This document shows, one piece after another, positions 48,701 through 56,232 of a stretch of 64,000 nucleotides of DNA. The notes under the pieces were generated by a model. That model made no database searches and was not told the origin of the DNA. It was given only the letters and a program-made list of their open reading frames with translations. Each line of letters begins with the position of its first letter. Position 1 is the first letter of the stretch. Origin of the DNA: Acidobacteriota bacterium (GTDB lineage Bacteria > Acidobacteriota > Vicinamibacteria > Vicinamibacterales > CAVVIG01); the NCBI GenBank assembly GCA_016195265.1, contig JACPZW010000027.1, positions 117,293-181,292 of the forward strand. Reading direction: 5' to 3'. A program made the translations under genes and the position numbers.

Positions 48701-48928
48701 CGGTCGTCGTCGATTCGAAATGTACCGATGCACATCTGCCCGACGATTCTGCCCGTCGCACTGGCGGACACAGACCGCGCCAAGACCTTGCTGGGTTCGT
48801 CGCGAGGGATCAGCGTGCGAGATGCCGTTCATGCGGCGGTCATGCTGAACCACGACGTCTCCAAGATCGCGACCTTCGACGCGGGCTTTGACGCGATCGC
48901 GGGCGTACGCCGCGTGGCGTTGCGTTAG
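48697..48928 (+). pseudogene. Degraded VapC PIN-domain toxin
   Basis: The first strand (VVVDSN, with the first catalytic Asp) is read from 48703. An extra A at 48718-48720 then shifts the frame (AAAT for AAT), giving VPMHI in the frame of the ORF at 48728. After a few codons the sequence is already the C-terminal part of a PIN domain (RGISVRDAVHAAVMLNHDV, IATFDAGFDAIAGV), so about 70 residues of the middle are missing too. Not functional as a nuclease. Confidence 0.72.
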
Positions 48929-49356
48929 TCGGTCCCACGCGCGGGCAGGGCGATCGTGCCCTGCGCCACGGCGCAGAGCCGCTCCTGTCCGTCCCGCACG
49001 ACGAACACGTCGCACCGGCACACTGCCTGCGTCTTGCCGGCGGAGACGACGAGCGCGCGCGCGATCAGCAGGTCGCCGATTGCCGGCCGCAGGTAGTTGA
49101 TCTTGAACTCCGACGTCACCACGCCGGTGCCGAGCGCCGCGGCGCCGGCGATCGTCAGTGTATTGTCGGCCGCGTAACACAGGACGCCGCCGTGCACGAA
49201 GCCGTGCTGCTGCTTCAGGTCGTCGCGGATCGGCACACGCAGTTCGGTGTGGTCGGCGCCAATCGCGACGAGTTCCGCGCCGAGGAGCGCGCTGAACGGC
49301 TGCGACGCCACGGCGCGCCTGGCGCCGGCAAGGAGATCGGCTGCGTTGTGTTCCAT
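48925..49356 (-). CDS. PaaI-like hotdog thioesterase
   Basis: 143 residues. Hotdog core with QQHGFVHGGVLCYAADNTLTIA (the catalytic HGG..A-D/N segment), FKINYLRPAIGD and LIARALVVSAGKTQAVCRCDVFVV. Family members hydrolyse acyl-CoA thioesters, often of phenylacetate catabolism. No such pathway is in the window. Its stop overlaps the VapC remnant by 4 bp on the other strand. Confidence 0.88.
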   Translation of the reverse strand: MEHNAADLLAGARRAVASQPFSALLGAELVAIGADHTELRVPIRDDLKQQHGFVHGGVLCYAADNTLTIAGAAALGTGVVTSEFKINYLRPAIGDLLIARALVVSAGKTQAVCRCDVFVVRDGQERLCAVAQGTIALPARGTD

Positions 49357-49373
49357 CGATCCCGATGTTACCC

Positions 49374-49437
49374 CCGAGCCCTTCCCACCCGCCCTTCCTG
49401 CCTTTCCCGCCCCTCCCTGCCCTGCAATCCCCCATAT
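49374..49437. repeat. CCTGCC/CCCGCC short-period tract
   Basis: About 60 bp of C-rich words (CTTCCCACCCGCCC, TTCCTGCCTTTCCCGCCCCTCCCTGCC). Same family as 44278. Between the thioesterase start and the peptide-like ORF at 49452. Confidence 0.6.
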
Positions 49438-49451
49438 CCAAGGAGCGGTCC

Positions 49452-49532
49452 ATGCACGCCATCCGGCCCACCCGTCTCGTCGCCATCGCTGGGCGGCTGC
49501 TCGCGCCCTCGCTCGGCGCCCAGGCTAGTTAA
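49452..49532 (+). CDS. 26-codon ORF, possible remnant of an exported gene
   Basis: ATG with AAGGAG seven bases upstream, encoding MHAIRPTRLVAIAGRLLAPS and ending in LGAQAS, which looks like a signal peptide cut after the AQA cleavage site. It ends at TAA 49530. It is either the stump of a deleted exported gene or not real. Confidence 0.3.
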   Translation: MHAIRPTRLVAIAGRLLAPSLGAQAS

Positions 49533-49602
49533 GTCAGCAGCGATGTTGCATTTCGTTGACCTACGGCTGCTGGTAGTAAGGGCCTAACCGCCGATAGATT
49601 CG

Positions 49603-50322
49603 GTGGTTGTGGTCCGCGTCAGCCATCTCACCAAGCGCTACGGACAGCTCACCGCGCTGAGCGACGTGTCCTTCTCGATCCGCCCGGGCGAAGTATTGGG
49701 CGTGATCGGGCCGAACGGGTCCGGCAAGACCACGCTCTTCGAGTGTCTCGCGGGCGTTCTGCCCGCCGACGCGGGCACGGTCGCGGACGAAGCGCGGACG
49801 CTGGCGCCGGGCGACCGCTGTTCGGTCCTCTTCTACCTCCCTGATGCGATCGCGCCGTGGCCGGCACAGCCGGTCCGCTGGGCGCTCGATTACACGGTCG
49901 GATTTTTCGGCGGCCGGCTCGACGCGCTCGACGACGTCGTCGCGCGCTTCGATCTCGACTCCATCCTCGACTCCCCCATCGGCGCGCTGTCGAAAGGACA
50001 ACGCAAGCGCGCGCTGCTGGCGATGAGCCTGCTGACGCCGCAGCCGGTGCTGCTCGCCGACGAACCGTTCGACGGACTCGACCTGCGCCAGACGCGCGAG
50101 GTCGCCGACGCCTTGCGCGCGCACGTCGCGGGCGGACGCACGCTCGTGCTGTCGATCCATCAGATCGTCGACGCGGCGCGCATCTGCGATCGCTTCGTGC
50201 TGCTGAGCGGCGGATGCGTCCGCGGCGAGGGCACGCTGGCCGAACTCTCGGCGATGGCCGCCGTCCGCGGCGCCGCGCCGCACGATCAGAGTCTCGAAGA
50301 GGTGTTCCTTGCGCTTACCTGA
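49603..50322 (+). CDS. ABC transporter ATPase
   Basis: 239 residues from GTG 49603. Walker A GPNGSGKTT, Q-loop region, signature LSKGQRKRALLAM (LSGGQ variant), Walker B VLLADEPFDGLD, H-loop SIHQ. DrrA/CcmA-like exporter ATPase. The next gene starts 14 bp inside it, so the permease is its partner. Confidence 0.93.
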   Translation: MVVVRVSHLTKRYGQLTALSDVSFSIRPGEVLGVIGPNGSGKTTLFECLAGVLPADAGTVADEARTLAPGDRCSVLFYLPDAIAPWPAQPVRWALDYTVGFFGGRLDALDDVVARFDLDSILDSPIGALSKGQRKRALLAMSLLTPQPVLLADEPFDGLDLRQTREVADALRAHVAGGRTLVLSIHQIVDAARICDRFVLLSGGCVRGEGTLAELSAMAAVRGAAPHDQSLEEVFLALT

Positions 50323-51709
50323 GAAGACAGGAACCGCCGAGAACGCGAAGAGCGCAAAACGAAATGTCTTCTCCGCGAGCTCAGCGCGCGCGGCGGTTGC
50401 TTTTCTGTGGCTGCTCGACAAGGAATGGCGCGAGCTGCTGTCGTCGCGCGCCTGGTGGGTGCTGCTGCTGCTCATCGGTCCGCTCGTCGGCGTCTCGTTC
50501 ATCGGCGTCGTGCGGACGTACGCCGAGGCGAGCGGTTTGAACGGGACCGCGGCAGGCGTCGGCGAAGCGTTCTCGCCGCTCGTCGGCGTCTGGGCGCCGA
50601 CCTTCAGCGCGTGCGAGCTGGCGGCGGCGTTCCTGCTGCCGTTCGTCGGCATCCGCCTTGTGTCCGGAGACAAGCAGAGCGGCGCGCTGAAGATCGAGCT
50701 GCAGCACTCGATGTCCGCGCTCGCGCGCATCGCCGCGAAGGCGCTCGTGCTGCTCGCCGGCTGGTGCCTCGCGTCGGCGGCGCCGCTGGTCGCCGTGATC
50801 CTCTGGAAGATGTACGGCGGCAGCGCGTACGCGCCCGAGCTCGTCACGATCGCGCTGGGCCACGTGCTGAACGCGGGACTGACGATCGCGCTCGCGGCCG
50901 CGACGGCGTCGCTCACCGATCATCCGTCGACGGCGGCGATCCTCACGCTGAGCGTCACTGTCGGAACGTGGATTCTGAATTTCATCGCCGCCGTGCAGGG
51001 CGGCGTGTGGGAACGCGCGGCCGGCTACACGCCAACGGCGATGGTGGCCGAGTTTCAGCACGGCCTCATCCGCCTCGACGTCGTCCTGATCGCGATCGCG
51101 CTCATCAGTACGGGCCTCGCGCTCGCCGCGTTGTGGATGCGGCTGGGCGTGCCGGCCAGGCGCCGGACGTCCGAATCGCTCGCGCTCGCCGCGGGAGCGA
51201 CCGCCGTCGTCATCGCGTGCACGTTCGCGACGCCGAGCTGGGACACGTCGGAGAACCGGATGAACTCGTTCCCCGAAGCCGACGAGACCGCGCTGGCGTC
51301 GATTCGCGCGTCGCTCCACATCGAAGCGCACCTGGCGCCCGAAGATCCGCGACGCGTGGACCTCGAGCGCCGCGCGCTGTCGAAGCTGCGCCGCGTCCTG
51401 CCGAAGACGACGGTGCAGTACGTGTCGGCGACGTCGATCGGGTTGTTCGAGCAGAGCGCGCCGCACTACGGCGAGATCTGGTACGACCTCGGCGGCAAGC
51501 GTGAGATGAGCCGGTTGACAACGGCCGAGGGCGTTCTCGAGACGATCTACGCGCTCGCGGACGTCAAACCGCCGATTGAAAATGACGCGGAGATCTTTCG
51601 GGGGCATCCGCTCGCGGTGCAGCCGAAGGGCGCCGCCGCGGTCTTCTATAGCATCTGGCCGGCGTTGATCGTCGCCGTCGGATTTCTGGTTCGCAGGAGA
51701 CACGCATGA
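50309..51709 (+). CDS. ABC-2 permease with GldG-like tail
   Basis: 466 residues from TTG 50309; no in-frame ATG/GTG precedes the first membrane helix, and the first 25 codons overlap a CGCAGAG-type repeat, so the true start is uncertain. Membrane helices in residues 45-290 (WWVLLLLIGPLVGVSFIGVV, AAAFLLPFVGIRLVSGDKQSG, AAPLVAVILW, LTIALAAATASL). After residue 300 it becomes a periplasmic domain (IRASLHIEAHLAPEDPRRVDLERRA, TTVQYVSATSIGL, YDLGGKREMSRLTTAEGVLE) resembling GldG/DUF7088, closed by a last helix (IWPALIVAVGFLV). It overlaps its ATPase gene. Confidence 0.82.
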   Translation: MRLPEKTGTAENAKSAKRNVFSASSARAAVAFLWLLDKEWRELLSSRAWWVLLLLIGPLVGVSFIGVVRTYAEASGLNGTAAGVGEAFSPLVGVWAPTFSACELAAAFLLPFVGIRLVSGDKQSGALKIELQHSMSALARIAAKALVLLAGWCLASAAPLVAVILWKMYGGSAYAPELVTIALGHVLNAGLTIALAAATASLTDHPSTAAILTLSVTVGTWILNFIAAVQGGVWERAAGYTPTAMVAEFQHGLIRLDVVLIAIALISTGLALAALWMRLGVPARRRTSESLALAAGATAVVIACTFATPSWDTSENRMNSFPEADETALASIRASLHIEAHLAPEDPRRVDLERRALSKLRRVLPKTTVQYVSATSIGLFEQSAPHYGEIWYDLGGKREMSRLTTAEGVLETIYALADVKPPIENDAEIFRGHPLAVQPKGAAAVFYSIWPALIVAVGFLVRRRHA

Positions 51710-51726
51710 ATGCACCGATGGCTTCA

Positions 51727-51752
51727 GGCGGGTCCAAAAGGACCCGCCCTAC
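51727..51752 (-). repeat. REP at the start of the TonB receptor frame
   Basis: Inverted GGC-type REP with CTAC foot, 18 bp after the permease stop. The frame of the receptor gene passes through it (codons would read SGGSKRTRPTIE), but the true start is probably 51796. A half copy (GGCAGGACCCGCCCCAC) follows at 51762-51778. Confidence 0.8.
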
Positions 51753-51795
51753 AATCGAACGCGGCAGGACCCGCCCCACATCCGCTGCATCCGCG

Positions 51796-54700
51796 ATGGC
51801 GCGTCCTGCATCCGCGCTCGCGCTCGCCGCTCTCGCCCTCGTGTGCGTTTCCGTGCGTGCGGCCGACATCAAAGTCGATCTCAGCAAGGAACAGGTCGGC
51901 CGGACGCCGGTGACGTTCGAGCCGATGGTCGGGACGTGGGTCGTCGTTCAGGATGGCCCTGACAAGGCGATCATGGTCGACGGCCGGCCGTGGGTGGCGA
52001 GCAAGGACAACCCGACGAAGTTGCTCATCGAGAGCGCGCGCCGGCTCTACGGGGCCAACAACGAAGAGCTGATGGACAACGCGAAACAGTTCGCGTACTA
52101 CCCCGTCGCCGTGCTCAGGAGCGTGGATAACTTCACCAACGGCACGATCAGCCTGAAGTTCAAGACGATCGCCGGCGACGCCGACCGCGCGTCCGGCATT
52201 CTCTTCAACGTGAAGCCGAACGGCGACTGGCTCGCAGTCCGCTACAACGATACCGAGAACAACGTCGCGCTCTGGGAATTTCACAACGGCATCCGGAGGA
52301 ACATGCGGTTCAGCGATCGCGCGAAGAAGTTCACGCCCGATCGCGCGACGTACCACGAGCTGAAGCTGACGGTCGACGGCGCCGATCTGAAGACGTGGCT
52401 CGACGGCGAGCTTGCGCTCGAGTACACGCTCGGTTCGACGCCGGGCCCTGGCCGGGGCGGGGCGGCGCCGAACCCGGATCTGATTCCAGCAAACAACGCG
52501 GTCCTGCGTCCCCCGGTCGTGGGCAAGGTGGGACTGTGGGCCAAGACCGATACAACCAGCTACTTCAAGGATTACGTGGTGGTTCCTTTCCTTGCGGTTC
52601 CTGCGTTTGCGCAATCGCCGAACACGGCGACTCTCTTTGTCATTGTTGTCGATCAGACCGGCGCCAGGGTCTCTGGCGCGCAGGTGTCGGTCGTCAATTC
52701 CGCGACGGGCTCACTGCGTGAAGGTCTGGCGAGCGCCGACGGATCGCTGACGCTGCCCGCGCTTCCAGTCGGCGGCACGTACGCGATTACCGTCACCAAG
52801 GCCGGCTTCAGATCCGAGGCGCTGAAGGGCGTCGAACTGCGCGCGGGCGAGACCGCGGCCGTGCACGTGAAGCTCGTCGCCAGCGGCGGCGCAAGCGAAG
52901 TCACGGTGTACGGCACGACGCGGGGCGTCCGGACCGATCCCGAGCTCGGCGTCCGGCTCGACGCGGGTCGGATCGAGCAGACGCCGCTGCTCGGCCGCAA
53001 GATCTCTTCCGTCCCGCTGCTCAACGCCGCGTTCCGCAACGCGAAGGGCACCGGCGACATCTTCATGAACTCGGTCTACGTCGTCACCGGCGCCGGCGGA
53101 CGGCGGGAAGCGGACTTCGTCGTCGACGGCGCGAGCGGCGACGAGCCGTGGGGCCGCCAGACGATGTTCTCGACGATTCCGGTCGGGGCGGTGCAGGAGA
53201 TGAACATTATGTCGCGCGCATTCTCGGCCGAGTTCGGCTGGACCGCGAGCGCGGGCATCAACATCGTCACGAAGTCCGGGTCGAACGACACGCACGGCGA
53301 CGCGCTCCTCCTCGGACGGCCGGGCAGCCTGCAGTCGACGACGTTCTCGGCCGATCAGCAATGTCCGGATTCGATTTCGACGTGCGTCGTGCCGACCGCC
53401 AACGGTGCTGCAGTCGCGCTCGTCCCGCCGGACATCCCGGATTCGCTCGCGCAGGGATCCTTCGCGCTGGGCGGAGCACTGGTGAAAGACCGGACGCACT
53501 ACTTCGTCGCCGCCGACTACACGCATCAGGACAGGACCGCGGCGGTCACCTCGCCGCTGGTCGCGTCGGGCACGACGATCGTCGGCAACTACCGACAGGC
53601 GCTCGTCAACGGCCGGCTCGATCACAAGATCAACCCGACGAACTCGATACTGGTCCGCTTCAATCTCGATCGCTTCTACGACACGAATCCGCAGGACGCC
53701 GTGTCCGGCAACGTGCTGCCGAGCGCCGGCCGCCAGTTCACGCGCCACGCGTGGACCGGACAGATGAATCACACGGCGGTCGCCTCGCCGAGCATGCTCA
53801 ACGAGGCGCGATTCGAGTTCCAGAGCGCCGATCCGGTGACGGCGTTCGATCCGCTGACGCCATCCACGCAGTACACGCGCGCCGGCTCGCTGCCGTTCAC
53901 CTCAGGGGAGTCGCGCTTTGCGCACGTGTTCAGCCGCGTCGCGCGGTTCTCGGACACGCTGTCGTGGACGAAGGGCACACACTACGTGCGTCTGGGCGGC
54001 AGCATCGCGCAGAACACGTCTGGCGGCGACGGGACGGAGTTCGGCAGCGCGTTCGTCCTCGGCCAGTACACACTGAACGCGACGTCGACGAGAACGATCG
54101 ATCAGCTGACGCTCGCCGACGTGCAGCGTTACCAGCAGAGCTTCAACTTCGGCGCGGGCACGTACGAGCTCGGCCAGAAGATCTTCAGCGTCTTCGCCCA
54201 GGACAGCATCCGCGCGCGCAGCGATCTGACGATCGACCTCGGGCTGCGCTACGACCGCCAGACATTCAGCGACGGGACGAAGAACGTCGCACCGCGCGTC
54301 GGATTCGGATGGAATCCTGCCGGCGATCCGAACACGTCCGTCCGCGGCGGCTACGGGCTGTACTACACGATGCTGCGCGCCAACAACGACGCAAGCGTCG
54401 ATCTCGGCGGGCCGCAGGGCATTTTCACGTATCAGGCGACGCCAGGGCAGACCGGCTTTCCCACGTGCCTGACGTGCACGCCCGTGACGTTCGATCAGAA
54501 CGCGGCGAGGAACGCACTGCCGGCGAGAAACATCACGACTCGTCCCGGCATGGCGTCGTTCTACCGGCAGTTCTTCGACGTCTCGAAGCTGACCGCCTAC
54601 AGCAGCGCGACGTGGGTGAACCCGAAGAGCCAGGTCGGATCGATCGGCATCGAGCGCGAGCTGGCGCCGCGCCTCTTCGTCTCGGTGGACTACGTCAAGC

Positions 54701-55467
54701 AGCACTGGACCGATCTCGATCGCACGGTCGACCTGAACGCGCCATCGCTCTTCGTGCGCACCGCGCCGGGCCAGGTGCGTTCGACTATCGCAGCTGACGC
54801 AACGCGGCCCATCGTGCCCGTCAACGGCGGCTTTCGATCGATCAACGTCGTCGAGAACATGGGCGTCGCCGATTACGACGGCCTCCAGACGATGCTCCGG
54901 TGGCAGAACGAGCGGACGTTCGTCTCAGTCAGCTACACGCTGTCGTCAGCGACGAACACCACCGAGCCGAACGGCAACGGCGCGGCGCAGCAGGACTTCA
55001 ATCGGCTCGGCGAGGAAGAGCGCGGGCCGAGCCTGCTCGACCAGCGGCATCGCGCGGTGATCGTCCTGAGCCGGCGGCTGCCGTTCGACGTGACGCTCGG
55101 CACGATGACGTCACTGGCGTCGGCGAAGCCGTTCAATCCGACAACTGGTGTGGACAACAACGGTGACGGGAACAACAACGACCGCCCGATCATTAACGGC
55201 GTCGTAGCGGGCCGGTACTCCTTCCGCGGCACGCCGCTCTATGACGTGGCGTTCTTCGCCGAGTACAAACTGCAGCTGCCGCCGGGCCGCGCGATCACAC
55301 TGCGCGCGGAAAGCTTCAACGTGTTCAACCGCGCGAACATTCTGGCGCGCAACGGCACCTACGGCGACACGCCGGCGCCGCTCGAGACGTTCGGCCAGGC
55401 GACGCCGGGGTTGGCCGCCACCGATCCAGGGCGAATGGTGCAGGTGCAGGTGCGGTTCAGTTTCTGA
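51796..55467 (+). CDS. TonB-dependent receptor fused to an N-terminal LamG-like domain
   Basis: 1223 residues from ATG 51796 (signal peptide ALALAALALVCVSVRAAD); the frame is open to 51706 through a REP. Residues 24-262 are a LamG/DUF1080-like sandwich (RPVTFEPMVGTWVVV, GTISLKFKTIAGDADRASGILF, NDTENNVALWEF, GKVGLWAKTDTTSYFKDYVVVP). At about 265 it reads FLAVPAFAQSPN, a leftover signal-peptide end, then a carboxypeptidase-like regulatory domain (VDQTGARVSGAQVSVVN), a plug (FVVDGASGDEPWGRQTMFSTIPV, EFGWTASAGINIVTKSGSN) and a barrel ending VQVQVRFSF. The fusion looks like a deletion of the stop and start between two genes. The outer-membrane receptor of the Acidobacterial type has an unknown ligand. 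Confidence 0.9.
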   Translation: MARPASALALAALALVCVSVRAADIKVDLSKEQVGRTPVTFEPMVGTWVVVQDGPDKAIMVDGRPWVASKDNPTKLLIESARRLYGANNEELMDNAKQFAYYPVAVLRSVDNFTNGTISLKFKTIAGDADRASGILFNVKPNGDWLAVRYNDTENNVALWEFHNGIRRNMRFSDRAKKFTPDRATYHELKLTVDGADLKTWLDGELALEYTLGSTPGPGRGGAAPNPDLIPANNAVLRPPVVGKVGLWAKTDTTSYFKDYVVVPFLAVPAFAQSPNTATLFVIVVDQTGARVSGAQVSVVNSATGSLREGLASADGSLTLPALPVGGTYAITVTKAGFRSEALKGVELRAGETAAVHVKLVASGGASEVTVYGTTRGVRTDPELGVRLDAGRIEQTPLLGRKISSVPLLNAAFRNAKGTGDIFMNSVYVVTGAGGRREADFVVDGASGDEPWGRQTMFSTIPVGAVQEMNIMSRAFSAEFGWTASAGINIVTKSGSNDTHGDALLLGRPGSLQSTTFSADQQCPDSISTCVVPTANGAAVALVPPDIPDSLAQGSFALGGALVKDRTHYFVAADYTHQDRTAAVTSPLVASGTTIVGNYRQALVNGRLDHKINPTNSILVRFNLDRFYDTNPQDAVSGNVLPSAGRQFTRHAWTGQMNHTAVASPSMLNEARFEFQSADPVTAFDPLTPSTQYTRAGSLPFTSGESRFAHVFSRVARFSDTLSWTKGTHYVRLGGSIAQNTSGGDGTEFGSAFVLGQYTLNATSTRTIDQLTLADVQRYQQSFNFGAGTYELGQKIFSVFAQDSIRARSDLTIDLGLRYDRQTFSDGTKNVAPRVGFGWNPAGDPNTSVRGGYGLYYTMLRANNDASVDLGGPQGIFTYQATPGQTGFPTCLTCTPVTFDQNAARNALPARNITTRPGMASFYRQFFDVSKLTAYSSATWVNPKSQVGSIGIERELAPRLFVSVDYVKQHWTDLDRTVDLNAPSLFVRTAPGQVRSTIAADATRPIVPVNGGFRSINVVENMGVADYDGLQTMLRWQNERTFVSVSYTLSSATNTTEPNGNGAAQQDFNRLGEEERGPSLLDQRHRAVIVLSRRLPFDVTLGTMTSLASAKPFNPTTGVDNNGDGNNNDRPIINGVVAGRYSFRGTPLYDVAFFAEYKLQLPPGRAITLRAESFNVFNRANILARNGTYGDTPAPLETFGQATPGLAATDPGRMVQVQVRFSF

Positions 55468-55476
55468 GAAAGGCAT

Positions 55477-55544
55477 GTAGGCCGGGTCCTTCCGGACCCG
55501 GCTGATCAGGCGGCTGATCGGGCGGGTCCAAAAGGACCCGCCCT
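55477..55544. repeat. REP pair
   Basis: Forward GCC-type REP (55477-55502, GTAG foot) and inverted GGC-type REP (55520-55544, foot CTGC) downstream of the receptor stop, 25 bp before the next GTG. Both stems are perfect. Confidence 0.88.
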
Positions 55545-55568
55545 GCACTTATCGATACACTGTCATCC

Positions 55569-56162
55569 GTGTTGTCAGACATCGAGTTGCCAACTGCGAT
55601 CGACGTCTCGTCCGTCGTCGGACTCATCGCCATCGGGATCTTCACCGCGCAAATTCTGCTGGGCCTGCTGCTGTCGGTCGGCTACAACCCGGTCCGGAAG
55701 TTTCCGCGCCGGCGCGTCAAACTCTTCACGTTCCACAACTGGCTTGGGTACATCGGCCTTGCGACGGCGTTCACGCACCCGCTGATCCTGCTGTTCTCGG
55801 CGACGGCGGGATTCCGGCTGTTCGACATCCTCGTCCCGATCTGGTCGCCGACGCAGCCGTTCGAGAACACGCTCGGCGCGATCGCCTTGTACCTCGTCGC
55901 GTTCGTGGTGATCACGTCCTACATCCGCCGCCTGTACGCGCACCACACGTGGAAGCGGCTGCACTACACGGCCTACGCCGCCGCGGCCGTTTTCTTTCTT
56001 CACGGCGTCCTCGCGGATCCGAACCTGAAGAATCAGCCGGTGGACTGGATTGACGCGGAGAAGGTGTACGTAGAGGCGTGCGCGGTCGCCGTGACCGGCG
56101 CGACCGCGATGCGGGTGAGGCTGAAACTCAAAAGTGAAAAGAGAAAACTGAAAAGGATCTAA
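55569..56162 (+). CDS. Ferric reductase-like transmembrane protein
   Basis: 197 residues from GTG 55569 (MLSD). Five or so helices: VVGLIAIGIFTAQILLGLLLSVG, LFTFHNWLGYIGLATAFTHPLILL, IALYLVAFVVITSYI, HTWKRLHYTAYAAAAVFFLHG, with His pairs spaced for haem (HNW..H, H..WKRLHY, H). This is the haem-binding core of YedZ/FRD proteins. The last 13 codons (LKLKSEKRKLKRI) are translated from the AGTGAAAAG repeat. The FAD domain is absent. Confidence 0.82.
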   Translation: MLSDIELPTAIDVSSVVGLIAIGIFTAQILLGLLLSVGYNPVRKFPRRRVKLFTFHNWLGYIGLATAFTHPLILLFSATAGFRLFDILVPIWSPTQPFENTLGAIALYLVAFVVITSYIRRLYAHHTWKRLHYTAYAAAAVFFLHGVLADPNLKNQPVDWIDAEKVYVEACAVAVTGATAMRVRLKLKSEKRKLKRI

Positions 56163-56232
56163 CGGCTCTCACGTTTCACTCTTCCGTTTTACCTTTCAGC
56201 CTTCACTTTTCGGTTTTCACTTTTCGGTTTTG
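56128..56232. repeat. AGTGAAAAG / CTTTTCAC short-period tract
   Basis: About 100 bp of A/G-rich words (AAAAGTGAAAAGAGAAAACTGAAAAGG) that switch strand at 56165 to pyrimidine-rich words (TTTCACTCTTCCGTTTTACC, TTTTCGGTTTTCACTTTTCGG). The first half ends the 55569 gene in frame and the second overlaps the end of the symporter gene, whose last residues LKTEK are repeat-derived. The arms are loosely complementary. Confidence 0.75.
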
